From contig NZ_CALHVM010000024.1 of NCBI RefSeq assembly GCF_938039205.1, positions 24,913 to 88,912 of the forward strand: 64,000 nucleotides of DNA, in the 5' to 3' direction. Position numbers and translations under genes: made by a program. This stretch comes from an uncultured Campylobacter sp. (GTDB taxonomy: Bacteria; Campylobacterota; Campylobacteria; Campylobacterales; Campylobacteraceae). Positions within the stretch are counted from its first letter, which is position 1, and every line of letters starts with the position of its first letter. This document shows, piece by piece, positions 18,174-26,874 of the stretch. The notes under the pieces were generated by a model. The model had not been told where the DNA came from. It saw only the letters and a list, made by a program, of their open reading frames with translations, and ran no database searches.

Positions 18174-18228
18174 AATTTGGGCTCAAATTTAAGATTTGAA
18201 GCCCAAATTCGCTTTGTAAATCCAAAGC
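18174..18228. terminator. Convergent hairpin pair between uppP and the phosphoesterase gene
   Basis: A long imperfect inverted repeat (18174-18189 with 18194-18209, core AATTTGGGCT/AGCCCAAATT, one bulge) is followed by a second 6-bp hairpin GCTTTG/CAAAGC (18211-18228). The location between two converging genes fits a bidirectional terminator, although T tracts are weak. Confidence 0.6.
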
Positions 18229-18238
18229 GCAAATTTGA

Positions 18239-18901
18239 CTAAGACCGGTCAAAATTTAGCTTTTCTAAAACCTCTTTTATCCTTGCGCTTCTACTCTCTA
18301 CGCTATCTTCTTCGCTAAACATCCTGTGTTTGCTATACTCAAAAGGCGGCAGGTCTTTAACGAGATCATAAATTTCCTCAAAGCTTAAAATCTTGCCGTG
18401 CAGGTCGTAGCTGGCGTTTAGCGCCTTGCCTTTTACGTTTGCGATATTTGCGTGGATGTGGCCGTAGAGCTGGATAGAGCCGTGGTGACCTGCGTTCCAC
18501 TCGGCTAGCGGATAGTGAAAGAGCACGAGATGAAATTTATCCTGCCCGTGCTGCACGGTGATCTCTTTGTATTTGCAAATTTCATCAAACAGCGCGTTGC
18601 CGTCTTGTTTTTTTATAGCTAGTAGCTCGTCTTTATGCTTTTTTATCGCTTCATCGTGATTGCCCAGTACTAGGACGTGCTTGCCGTTTAGCTTGCTAAA
18701 GATGGATATATTGGTCTGCATATCCTTATGAAAGCTTAGATCGCCCATATTATAGACCGTGTCGCAGGGATTTACCCTCTCGTTCCAATGACGAATGAGC
18801 GCGCTATCCATCGCCTCTACGCTAGAAAAAGGCCTAAAGCACGGATGAAATCTCATGATATTGCTATGTCCGAAATGCAAATCGGAGGTAAAATAAATCA
18901 T
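18239..18901 (-). CDS. Calcineurin-like metallophosphoesterase
   Basis: A 220-residue cytosolic phosphoesterase of the YfcE/calcineurin type. The metal-binding motifs occur in order: DLHFGH at residues 7-12, GDLSF near 52, GNHDE near 81, and GHIHAN near 147 after a lone active-site His. Its ATG overlaps the stop of the upstream phosphatase gene (ATGA), so both are translated together. The substrate is unknown; proteins of this type act on phosphodiesters or phosphoproteins. Confidence 0.88.
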   Translation of the reverse strand: MIYFTSDLHFGHSNIMRFHPCFRPFSSVEAMDSALIRHWNERVNPCDTVYNMGDLSFHKDMQTNISIFSKLNGKHVLVLGNHDEAIKKHKDELLAIKKQDGNALFDEICKYKEITVQHGQDKFHLVLFHYPLAEWNAGHHGSIQLYGHIHANIANVKGKALNASYDLHGKILSFEEIYDLVKDLPPFEYSKHRMFSEEDSVESRSARIKEVLEKLNFDRS

Positions 18902-19586
18902 TTTTGCTCCTTTAAATCCACTTCAAATTTCTCGCCGCTTTTTATTTCCGTGATAACTAGGCGCTTGAAAAACACGGCCCCTACGTCCATCGAAAAGACG
19001 TTATTTGCGCGTCTGGTTATCCTATTTTCTTCGCTTGCGACGTGCCCGTGAAATATCCTCTTGCCCGTATTATTGCCATCCCAAAAGGGCTCTATGCTCC
19101 ACAGCACGTAGTCCTCGTCCTGCTCCTCTTCGCTTTTATCGCCGTCAAAGGCCGCGTGGACAAATATGCTTTTCTCCGAGCTCACGACGTGAGGCATATC
19201 GCCGATAAAATCCTTTAGCCACGAGAGCGCGAAGCTGTTTAAATTTCGCTTGTAGATTGACCTTTGGTTTTATCGCCGCCGTTTCTAAGCCAAATTTGAT
19301 GATCTAGCGAGTCGCCGCCGAAATACCCGTCCATCATCATTTTTTCGTGATTTCCCAGTACGTGGATCAGCGCGTATCCGTTTCTAACGAGCTCGGCGTA
19401 TCTTTTGTATAGCCCAATCGTATCCTCGCCGCGGTCGCAGCTGTCGCCTAAAATAATAACCAAATCCTTTTTGGTCAAATTTATCTTTTTAATCATCAGA
19501 TTAAAAAGCCCGAGGCAGCCGTGCATATCGCCGAATACGAAAATCCGCGCGTAATCATCTTCGTTTATGTGTTTTATTTTTATCAT
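18898..19586 (-). pseudogene. Serine/threonine-type protein phosphatase (PPP family), frameshifted
   Basis: Two frames together make a phosphatase of about 229 residues. The N-terminal piece (19586 to about 19260) has GDMHG, GDSCDRG and GNHE, the canonical PPP motifs. The C-terminal piece, in the next frame, continues SIYKRNLNSF and then the HAAF and GHVAS metal-ligand region, ending at 18898. One missing base near 19259-19265 (the run AAAGGTCAA on the coding strand) explains the break. All motifs are intact otherwise, so a recent mutation, phase variation or a sequencing error are equally possible. Confidence 0.8.
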
Positions 19587-19643
19587 TTTTTGTTCTTGTG
19601 CGTAAATTTGTGGAAAATTTTTGGGTTAAGTTTTATAAGATTA

Positions 19644-19731
19644 TGGCAGATGGGAAGGGATTCGAACCCTCGAAAGCTTGCACTTTACACGCGTTCCAGG
19701 CGTGCTCCTTCAACCACTCGGACACCCATCT
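19644..19731 (-). tRNA. tRNA-Ser (anticodon GGA)
   Basis: On the minus strand the acceptor AGATGGG pairs with CCCATCT, followed by discriminator G and an encoded CCA. The anticodon stem CACGC/GCGTG encloses CTGGAAC with anticodon GGA (19695-19697). A long variable arm and the T loop GGTTCGAATCC complete a class II tRNA. It reads serine codons UCC/UCU. Confidence 0.96.
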
Positions 19732-19742
19732 ATGAAGCCTGG

Positions 19743-19748
19743 ATTATA
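19743..19748 (-). promoter_or_regulatory. -10 box of the tRNA-Ser gene
   Basis: TATAAT on the minus strand, 11 bases upstream of the mature 5' end, a typical distance for a stable RNA. Confidence 0.6.
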
Positions 19749-19904
19749 GCTAAAATTTAATAAGCGCAAACTTATATTTGAGTTTGAGCGCGTCTTATGG
19801 AGGCGTCAAATTTGAGCACGCATAAGGTTTTAGCGTCATAAAGGTGCGGGTTAAGGTGCAAAACCGTCAAATTTGCCGCCAAATTTGGCTTAAATTTGAG
19901 CGAA

Positions 19905-20735
19905 TTACCCGCGCTTACCCAGAGCGAAAACAAACATCCTGCACGCCTCGCGAAACGGCTTTATGTGGCTAAGCATACGCGCGATAAGCCCCCAGCGGTG
20001 TTTGTACATATTTGTCATGGTGCCGATTTCTAGGCACTTGATGAGCTCTTTATCCCACGCCTTGACCTCGCCCGCGCCCTCTACGCTCATCTTAAATTTC
20101 ACGTCTCCTTTCATAAATTTGAGCACATCGTGCTTGCGCGTGTTTGATTTTGCGGCAAATTTGTTTATCAAATCGGTGAGCAAAAGTCCCTCGAACCGCT
20201 CGCTCAAATTTAGCACAAACTCCCGAAATACTGCCTTTTCAAAATACATCGCCACGCCCTCTAGCACGAAAATAAACTTCGCGCCTGCGTGCTTTTTTGC
20301 TAGCTCGTCCATCCACGCGGTTTCTAGCATCGAGCACGCTAGGCTGTAGTTTCGCGGCGCTTTTGGCACGAGCTTATCGCGAAGCGCGATGACGTCTGGC
20401 AAATCAAGGTCGTAAAAGGTCGCCTCGGGGCAGAGCGGAGCTAGCCGCGAAGGCCTGGTATCAAGCCCGGCGCCTACTTGAACGATGACGGCGGTCGGGT
20501 GCTCGCGGGCAAATTTAAGTATGCAGTCGTCAAAAAACCTCGCTCGTATCACTGTGCCGACCCTGCTTAGCGTCGAGCGGTCAAATTTAGCGAAATCATA
20601 ATCTATCTTGCTCACGACGTCTCCCGAAAACGCGTCTTTTAGTATAGGTGTCGTTTCTTGGTTTTCCTTGCTTCTAAAGTATAAATTTATAAGTAGCGTC
20701 TCGGAGACCGTGCCCTCAAATTCGATCTTTTCCAT
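19905..20735 (-). CDS. SAM-dependent methyltransferase of the leucine carboxyl methyltransferase family
   Basis: A 276-residue cytosolic protein matching the LCM/COG3315 group of O-methyltransferases. The SAM-binding strand and loop are VIVQVGAGLDTRPSRL near residue 85, and the acidic strand end FYDLDLPDVIALR near 108 matches the family. The FIFVLEGVAMYF motif near 155 is also typical. The natural substrate in bacteria of this family is mostly unknown. It has no operon partner: the tRNA gene lies downstream and thiD diverges upstream. Confidence 0.87.
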   Translation of the reverse strand: MEKIEFEGTVSETLLINLYFRSKENQETTPILKDAFSGDVVSKIDYDFAKFDRSTLSRVGTVIRARFFDDCILKFAREHPTAVIVQVGAGLDTRPSRLAPLCPEATFYDLDLPDVIALRDKLVPKAPRNYSLACSMLETAWMDELAKKHAGAKFIFVLEGVAMYFEKAVFREFVLNLSERFEGLLLTDLINKFAAKSNTRKHDVLKFMKGDVKFKMSVEGAGEVKAWDKELIKCLEIGTMTNMYKHRWGLIARMLSHIKPFREACRMFVFALGKRG

Positions 20736-20841
20736 ACGGCTTTTCCTTTTTATTTTGATAATCTTTATAGAAATTGTAGTGCAAACGGCTTTAAAAAAAT
20801 ATAAAATTTAGCGTTTAACTCGCCGTTAATGCAATGTCGTT

Positions 20842-20847
20842 TATAAT
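20842..20847 (+). promoter_or_regulatory. -10 box of thiD
   Basis: TATAAT 31 bases before the thiD start. No thiamine-pyrophosphate riboswitch signature is visible in the short leader. Confidence 0.5.
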
Positions 20848-20878
20848 ACGGCTTTTAAAAACGAAAAAAAGGTAAAAA

Positions 20879-21616
20879 ATGAAAAAAATCCTCATCATCG
20901 CAGGCTCATGCAGCAACGGCGGCGCGGGTCTACAAGCCGACATCAAGGCGTGCGCGCACTTTGGCTGCTATAGCGCGACGGCGGTCACGGCGCTAACGGC
21001 CGAAAACACGGACAAGATCAAAAATATCGTCTCGCTTGATCCCTCGTTCATCGCCGATCAGCTGGAGATGCTCTCGGCGGAGTTTAGCTTCGATGCCGTC
21101 AAGATCGGCATGCTCTTTAATGAGCCTATCATGGACGTCGTGCAGAGCTTTTTAGAAAAAAACTCCGCCCCCGTGGTGCTAGATCCCGTCTGCGTCTCGA
21201 AAATGGGGCACAAACTCATCAAAGATAGCGCCATCGAGCGGCTAAAAGAACTAATGAAATTTGCCGCCGTCACGACGCCGAATCTGCGCGAAGCCGACGT
21301 GCTTTTCGGCGATGATTTTACGAATCTACCGTGCGACGTGATCGTGAAAAAGCATATCGTCGCTGGCAAAAGCATCGACACGCTCTACCGCAAGGACGGT
21401 AGCGTGCAAAACTTTGAGACGCCGTTAGCCGACCCGCTGGTTATCATCGGCGCGGGCTGCACGTTTTCTAGCTCGCTAGCCTGCCTGCTCGCAAGAGGCG
21501 AAAGCCTAGAAAGCGCCATCCAACAAGCCAAAGAATATATTTATAACGCCATAATCGCCGGCATCGACACGAATCTAGGCGTGAGAAAACTGCTAAATCA
21601 CGGGGTTAAATTTTAA
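20879..21616 (+). CDS. thiD: Hydroxymethylpyrimidine/phosphomethylpyrimidine kinase
   Basis: A 245-residue ribokinase-fold enzyme that phosphorylates HMP and HMP-P on the way to thiamine. GSCSNGGAGLQADIKA at residues 9-24 is the substrate-binding start of the family, and GAGCTFSSSLA near 194-204 contains the anion hole and the Cys typical of ThiD. It is monocistronic with AAAAAGG as ribosome site. The window also encodes a ThiD2-type protein (28803-29186), so two HMP-P kinases may coexist. Confidence 0.93.
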   Translation: MKKILIIAGSCSNGGAGLQADIKACAHFGCYSATAVTALTAENTDKIKNIVSLDPSFIADQLEMLSAEFSFDAVKIGMLFNEPIMDVVQSFLEKNSAPVVLDPVCVSKMGHKLIKDSAIERLKELMKFAAVTTPNLREADVLFGDDFTNLPCDVIVKKHIVAGKSIDTLYRKDGSVQNFETPLADPLVIIGAGCTFSSSLACLLARGESLESAIQQAKEYIYNAIIAGIDTNLGVRKLLNHGVKF

Positions 21617-21673
21617 ATTTAGCGTGCTTGACGCCGTAAATTAGACTAAGAATAAAAGAATTTGCGAGGATTT

Positions 21674-22282
21674 ATGAGTATAAGCTACAAAGCGTCTTTT
21701 ATTATTATTTTTCTAATCGCGGCGACGGCCGTCTACTTAAATTTATATGACGGACGAGAGTTAGCGCGAAACTACGAAAAAAATCGTATCGAGATTTTAG
21801 CATTGCGCGATTTTGCGCGCGAGATTAGGCCTCGCGGAGTTTGGTTTGACCTGCGCTTGAACGGAGCCCAGGTTGAGACGTTTAGCGCCGTGAGTGCCGA
21901 TAAAAACAAAACCGCGAGCTTCATCCGCGTAGATAAGCGAACGAGCGTGCAGGAACCGCTGCGGATACTGGGCTGGGACGAACAGACTTTTGGCGAACTA
22001 AAAGCCAAACTAAAAAGCGCAAACGTCATAGGCATAAGAATTTGGGGCAACGAGGCGTTTGGAGGCGAGCGCAAGACGACGATTTATTATCGCAATGAGG
22101 GCTTTGGAGGCGCGTATTACGAGATTTTTGCCGACCTTTCGGACGAGATACTGCGAGGCGACAAAGAGGTGGGTTGCGACGATAGATTTCATTTAGACGG
22201 CGTAGCTTTGATTTATGACGGCGGGGCTACCGTGGATTTTATGTGCGTAAATAAAGACGGCAAAAATATAAAACGTAGATAA
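21674..22282 (+). CDS. Membrane-anchored protein of unknown function
   Basis: A 202-residue protein with one N-terminal hydrophobic segment at residues 6-22 (SFIIIFLIAATAVYLNL), either an uncleaved anchor or a signal, and a soluble part facing the periplasm. The ATG at 21674 follows GCGAGGA; the upstream TTG in frame lies before that site. No family is recognised. The soluble part mixes charged helices and strands (FIRVDKRTSVQEPLRILGWDEQTFGELKAKLKSAN in part) and has a Cys pair near the C-terminus. It stands alone. Confidence 0.72.
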   Translation: MSISYKASFIIIFLIAATAVYLNLYDGRELARNYEKNRIEILALRDFAREIRPRGVWFDLRLNGAQVETFSAVSADKNKTASFIRVDKRTSVQEPLRILGWDEQTFGELKAKLKSANVIGIRIWGNEAFGGERKTTIYYRNEGFGGAYYEIFADLSDEILRGDKEVGCDDRFHLDGVALIYDGGATVDFMCVNKDGKNIKRR

Positions 22283-22469
22283 AAACCTAAATTTTAAGAT
22301 TTACGCTTTAAATTTGGGGTTTGGTTTGGCGGCTAAATTTGACCCGAAGCGAGGAGAGATAAATTTACGGGGGTTTTGTTAAATTTGACTACCGATGAGC
22401 TGATTTCTCGGCCTACTCGTTAAATTTGGATACGGATAACGGCGGCAAATTTAACCTTTATGCTTCTTA

Positions 22470-22943
22470 TTATTTATCGGTTTTTTCCAAAGGTATTATA
22501 AGATTTATTTGCCTTTCTATCTCGTCTGCTTGTTTGTGCGTGAGGCCTGATATTATGGTCATCTTGACTATACGATGTTGCGTCCTTTGCGCTATTTCTA
22601 CGTGCGCCGGTAAAAAAGCGCGTTCAAAGATACGACAGTGTATTATATTTTCTGGTTTTATAATCTGATTTCCAAATATAAATCTATCTATAACAATCTT
22701 GTCTCTATAAATTTCAACGTAGTTAAAAAATATCACCGAGTATAGCAGCCAGATCAAAAGTGTGGAGCCCAAAATCCCAAGTATGCGCATCCAGCCGTCG
22801 TAATATATCACAGTAGGCAAGGCGGGCACGAGTAGGAAAAAGCTGTACGAGATAAAGTCGATCATTACCATGAGCGGATTTCGTTTGTCTAGTCTGTAAA
22901 GTAGCTCCGGCTCTTTATTTTCTTTGCCGAGAGTTTCGCTCAT
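22470..22943 (-). CDS. Membrane protein with bacterial PH-like domain
   Basis: A 157-residue protein with two adjacent membrane spans at about residues 25-68 (MVMIDFISYSFFLLVPALP and ILGILGSTLLIWLLYSVIFF), followed by a C-terminal beta-rich part (VEIYRDKIVIDRFIFGNQIIKPENIIHCRIFE) with the layout of bacterial PH (bPH) domains. The function of such proteins is mostly unknown. The gene converges with the upstream plus-strand gene and lies downstream of the VirD4-like gene in the same orientation. Confidence 0.7.
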   Translation of the reverse strand: MSETLGKENKEPELLYRLDKRNPLMVMIDFISYSFFLLVPALPTVIYYDGWMRILGILGSTLLIWLLYSVIFFNYVEIYRDKIVIDRFIFGNQIIKPENIIHCRIFERAFLPAHVEIAQRTQHRIVKMTIISGLTHKQADEIERQINLIIPLEKTDK

Positions 22944-23111
22944 ATCCTCCGCCTAAAGCCAAATTTTAAATTTATCCAGCCTAGTTTTATGCAAACGGCG
23001 AGCGGTTAAAATCGTCAAGTTGCGCTGCCGTTTAAATTTACGCCGACCTTCAAATTTGACCCAAATTTGCGGTCAAATTTAACCTGCACTCCCGCTTGGT
23101 CGCCGTCAAAT

Positions 23112-24656
23112 TTACCTAAAGCTTATCTGCGCGTCGTCCGTGCCGTCTTCGAGCGAGATGTTGTAGCCGCCGGTATTTGGCGGGCGTTTATAGATATCTT
23201 GCGGGCGGATATCCAGCACCTCGTCGCTGAAAAATACGCATTCGCGCTCGCCCGTATCCACGTCGCGCACCCAGATTTTGCCGTCGTCTACGATCTCCTC
23301 GTCAAACTCTATCACGCGGTTTTCGTAAATTTTGCCCAGCAGCCGCTCGTGCAGGCGGTTCTCGCGCTCAAACTCCAGTTGCGCTTGCAAGCACTCCGCC
23401 TCGTCGATGAAAATAGGCTCCAGTGCGATCTTGTTGCCGTCTAGCACGCACTCGAATTTCTCCAGCGTAGAGCAGTCGACCTCGCTGCCGCCCAGCCTCA
23501 CAACGTCCTTGTTGCGCATTAAGTAACGGTTAGTGAGGTTGCCCATCAGCGCCTCGTACGCCGTGCCACCGATCGCGCGCTTAAGCAAAAACTCGTTTTG
23601 AAACGCCAGCACCAGCTCCACCTCGCACTCGCGCAGGATCTCTTCGTTTAGCTCGGTGTTTTCGCTCAGCAGCTTCGCCGACTCGTCGAGAAATAGGCTA
23701 ATGGGCCTTTTTTGCTTCATCGTTACGCGCTTTAAAAGCTCGGGCAGAAAGCTGTTTAGCAGGAAGCTCAGCGCGCTTTTGTCGCAGCTTGCGGCGTTAA
23801 ATATCACGATCTTGCCACTATTTAGCAGTCCTGCGATACTCGCGTCATCGCGCGTGCCGTCTCCGTCGCCGTTTAGCGAGTCGTCGTTCATGAGGCCAAG
23901 AAACGGTGACATCATCATCGAGTAGTTGCGAAAATCGTCTCTCGTGCGCTCATCGCCGATGTCCTTGTAGCGGCTCGTCGCGTCCAAAAACTCGTCCGCA
24001 GTGGCCAAAAACGCTCGGTTTATCATTATCGTCTCGCGGGTGAAATTTAGCGTCGAGGAGTCGAGATTGTCGCAGATTAGGCTCAGCGCGTCTTTAAACT
24101 CGAGCATCTTTTCCAGGTCTTGCGATAGGCGCAGTATCGTCGCCACGTCAAAGGTAAAGTCCCGCGCGAGCGTGCGCACATCGGCGTAAAACGCGTCGCC
24201 GTAGCAGTCGTTTAGCGGCGTGATTTTTTTAGCGAAAATTTTAAGCGCTTTTAAAACCTTAAAAAACTCCGTCGCGATGCTCGAGCCAAACTCTTCCCAA
24301 AACTTCTCTCTTGATTCCATCGGCTTTTTCACGCAGTTTTTAAAGTCCCGCGGCTTCATCGAGGCGATGAGGTTTATCGGCGCGTCTAGCCTGGCGCCCA
24401 CGCTCACGACGTCTTTTAGGCGGCCGGCTCTGCGCGCTAGAGCCTTGATCTTGGCGCTCTCGCCGCCCTTATAATCCACGGCAAACACCGCGTAGCCGTT
24501 TTGCATGCGGTCAAGCAAATTTGGATATATCATCGCCGTCGTCTTGCCGCTGCCGGTCTCTCCGATGATGGCCGCGTGCGTGAAGTCGCTAGGTATCAGC
24601 ACGCCTTTTTTCTCCGCGTTCTCCCGCGTTCTCGTAAATCCCATTATTTTTTGCAT
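23112..24656 (-). CDS. VirD4/TraG-like conjugation-type ATPase, isolated
   Basis: A 514-residue P-loop ATPase of the HerA/FtsK superfamily. Walker A is GETGSGKTT at residues 32-40 and Walker B is SLFLDESAKL near 308-317. FAVDYKGGESAKIKALA near residue 60 resembles the VirD4/TraD block after Walker A. No N-terminal membrane span is present, unlike true VirD4 coupling proteins, so it would be soluble. No relaxase, VirB or plasmid genes lie nearby. It may be a remnant of a mobile element or a dedicated ATPase acting on DNA; both are inference. Confidence 0.78.
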   Translation of the reverse strand: MQKIMGFTRTRENAEKKGVLIPSDFTHAAIIGETGSGKTTAMIYPNLLDRMQNGYAVFAVDYKGGESAKIKALARRAGRLKDVVSVGARLDAPINLIASMKPRDFKNCVKKPMESREKFWEEFGSSIATEFFKVLKALKIFAKKITPLNDCYGDAFYADVRTLARDFTFDVATILRLSQDLEKMLEFKDALSLICDNLDSSTLNFTRETIMINRAFLATADEFLDATSRYKDIGDERTRDDFRNYSMMMSPFLGLMNDDSLNGDGDGTRDDASIAGLLNSGKIVIFNAASCDKSALSFLLNSFLPELLKRVTMKQKRPISLFLDESAKLLSENTELNEEILRECEVELVLAFQNEFLLKRAIGGTAYEALMGNLTNRYLMRNKDVVRLGGSEVDCSTLEKFECVLDGNKIALEPIFIDEAECLQAQLEFERENRLHERLLGKIYENRVIEFDEEIVDDGKIWVRDVDTGERECVFFSDEVLDIRPQDIYKRPPNTGGYNISLEDGTDDAQISFR

Positions 24657-24813
24657 ATTTTTCCTTGTCGGGGCGATTGTAACGAAATTTGGTTTAAAGA
24701 TTTAAATTTGACGAGGCGGCGGAGGCGTCAAATTTGAGTTAATAAAAACGAGCGCGGATTTGCTAAAATAATTGCGGTAAATTTGGCTCAAATTTGCCAA
24801 GAGCGAGTTAAAT

Positions 24814-25236
24814 TTACTCGGCTTTTTTGCAGACGGCGGCCGAGTGCGTGAGCAGATCGTGCAAATTTAGCGCGTCCTTGCGAAAAAAGCAGAGGCAAAG
24901 TCCGACCACGCTAACGCCTGCGAGCAAGAAGCAGATGTAGCGTAGCAAAACGCGTGCAAAGCCCAGCTTGCGGCCGCTGCGTAGGTCGATGAGGTAGATG
25001 TTTTGCGAGCGGTAGCCGGGCGTCTGGGCTTTGATCGCAAAAAAGGCGCAGCAGATAAGACCGACTGCGAGATTTGCCGCAAATATCGCAGTTTGGTTGC
25101 GCAAAAATTCGTCCTTACCACCTAAGAAAACATAAGTCGTGAGGTAATATATCGGCATGCCGATCAAAAAAAGATCGGTGATAAAGGCCTTTACTCGCGC
25201 GCCGATACCGGCTAGCCGCGCTTTTTGTTTCGCCAA
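24814..25236 (-). CDS. RDD family membrane protein
   Basis: A 140-residue inner-membrane protein with three hydrophobic segments (FITDLFLIGMPIYYLTTYVFL, FAANLAVGLICCAFFAI, YICFLLAGVSVVGLCLCFF). ARVKAFITD at the N-terminus carries the Arg and Asp that name the family, and DLLTHSAAV near the C-terminus gives the last Asp. Family members are thought to be small transporters or ion antiporters, but most are uncharacterised. I recall an RDD gene beside pyrE in C. jejuni; here about 700 bases separate them. Confidence 0.87.
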   Translation of the reverse strand: MAKQKARLAGIGARVKAFITDLFLIGMPIYYLTTYVFLGGKDEFLRNQTAIFAANLAVGLICCAFFAIKAQTPGYRSQNIYLIDLRSGRKLGFARVLLRYICFLLAGVSVVGLCLCFFRKDALNLHDLLTHSAAVCKKAE

Positions 25237-25952
25237 ATTTACTCCTTTTGTTTTTATTTTCGGGCGCGCGTTTTGGATTTGAGCGTCAATTTGATCGCTA
25301 CCGCCTAAATTTATGCTCTTTTACTTTTGTTGCAGCAAATTTACGCTCTGCTTTTATGCGTCGCCGCTTTGGTGCGGTAAATTTTACGGCTCGTTTCCGC
25401 GTGAGCGCCGCTTGGTGCCGTTTTATCCAGCCGATCTTGCTCCGCTCATAAACGGCGCTTTGTTTGCCGCCCGATTATGCGTTTTGCCTGGCGTAATCTT
25501 TACGATATCTGCCGTCTTTGTTTGTCTTTATCTGAACGCCCGTTTACGGCGATTAATAATTTTCGTCCCGCGCATTTTTTCATCAAGCCTGCTTACGCTT
25601 GATTTATTATCAGCTCCATAAAATTTATCAAGTGCTGGTTTCAAATTTACGGCGTTCATCTCGCACCAAATTTTAAATTCATAAATTTCAGGACACTCTT
25701 TTGCGGGCGTAAATTTGCCTAAATTTGACGGTTGCCGTCAATTGCACAAAAACGGCAACGTAAATTTAATCCAGCTCCGATCGCGACTTATAAAACGCAA
25801 CGGCCGATTTTACTTTATCGTCAAATTTGTCGCCTAAAATACTGCACAACCTAGTCAAATTTGATCCATGCTTGGTTTGCTTTGGTTGGCACCTGCAAAA
25901 TCCATCCAAATTTCCACGGCTATATCAAGCCAAGCCGCGAAATTTAGCAAAT
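25237..25952. other. Long intergenic region between RDD gene and pyrE, no gene seen
   Basis: About 716 bases with many AAATTT words. A 102-codon plus-strand frame (25313-25621) is Cys/Leu/Phe-rich, has no ribosome site and resembles nothing. The right end contains overlapping plus frames that are shadows of pyrE. It may be eroded coding DNA, but no homologous fragment can be named. Confidence 0.5.
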
Positions 25953-26564
25953 TTAGTTACCTCTGCTGCCGGGCTTTATCGCCTTGCTTCCATCGGCGCA
26001 GAGTGGACAGTTTGCGGGCTCATAAATCTCAAACTCAAAGTTTCCAAGCGCGAAAAACAGCTTGTCGGCAGGCAGTTTGGCGCTAGCTTTAGCGACGCTG
26101 CCCGCTAAATTTGCGACCTTACAAAAGCCGCGATTAGCAAGTGCGGCAAATGCCACGACCTTGCCGCCTAGGTTCTCGATCACGCGTGCTGCCTCTAGCG
26201 CCGAGCCGCCCGTGGTTATGATGTCCTCGCAAACGACGAATCGCTCGCCTTCCCTTACCTCAAAGCCGCGCCTTAGGCTCATCACTCGCTCTACTCGCTC
26301 GGTAAAGATGAAGCGCTTTTTTGCTGCGCGAGCTAGCTCATAGCCCGCCAAAATACCGCCTAGAGCGGGCGAACAGACGCTGTCAAACTCTACGCCCGAT
26401 TTTTCGATGACGGCGGCCAGCTCGTCTGCTAGAGCGCCTGCTAACTGAGGATCCTCGAGTACTTTGGCACTTTGCAGATAAAACTGCGAGTGGTTGCCGC
26501 TACTAAGTAAAAAATGGCCCTGCAAATACGCACCCGCGTCCTTGTAAATTTTCTCTAAATTCAT
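25953..26564 (-). CDS. pyrE: Orotate phosphoribosyltransferase
   Basis: A 203-residue enzyme that couples orotate to PRPP to make OMP in pyrimidine synthesis. The PRPP-binding motif VCEDIITTGGSALEA is near residues 108-122, and GAYLQGHFLLSSGNHSQFYLQSAKV near the N-terminus is typical for this subgroup. It lies downstream of frr in the same orientation, with a terminator and a likely separate promoter between them. The C-terminal CPLCADGSKAIKPGSRGN has a CxxC pair seen in other Campylobacter-type PyrE proteins. Confidence 0.95.
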   Translation of the reverse strand: MNLEKIYKDAGAYLQGHFLLSSGNHSQFYLQSAKVLEDPQLAGALADELAAVIEKSGVEFDSVCSPALGGILAGYELARAAKKRFIFTERVERVMSLRRGFEVREGERFVVCEDIITTGGSALEAARVIENLGGKVVAFAALANRGFCKVANLAGSVAKASAKLPADKLFFALGNFEFEIYEPANCPLCADGSKAIKPGSRGN

Positions 26565-26874
26565 CGTTTTTCCTTTGTAAAATTTGAGCGAATTTTACCC
26601 TAAGCGCGCTTAAGCTACTATTTTTTGAGCTTTTGACGGGTTGCGATTTTGCGTTATTATAAGCCTCTGCCGAGCAAAAAACGGCTAGCAATTTTAAATT
26701 TGGATATAAATTTTGGTAAAAGCGAGTATGGCGTGATAAATTTAAAATTTGGGCGAAATAGATAAACGCGCTTTAGGGTGTAGCAAAAGCGGACTAAAAT
26801 TTATGCTAAATGCGAAATAGCGGAAGGTTTTTATAAAAGAAATGGCTCGTCAAATTTAACGAGCCGTACGTATT
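26565..26874. other. Gap between pyrE and frr with promoter and terminator elements
   Basis: The minus strand carries TATAAT at 26656-26661, the likely pyrE promoter about 92 bases before its start, and the frr terminator is at 26829-26865. Nothing else is seen. Confidence 0.5.
26829..26865 (-). terminator. Terminator after frr
   Basis: On the minus strand GGCTCGT/ACGAGCC makes a 7-bp stem around an AAATTT loop (26844-26865), followed by ATTTCTTTTAT. It starts 10 bases after the frr stop. Confidence 0.8.

Noticed and set aside
20736..20878. Possible thiamine riboswitch before thiD
   Set aside because: The leader is too short and lacks the conserved CTGAGA-type core.
25313..25621. 102-codon plus-strand frame in the RDD-pyrE gap
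   Set aside because: Cys/Phe/Leu-rich with no ribosome site, no coherent membrane topology and no family resemblance.
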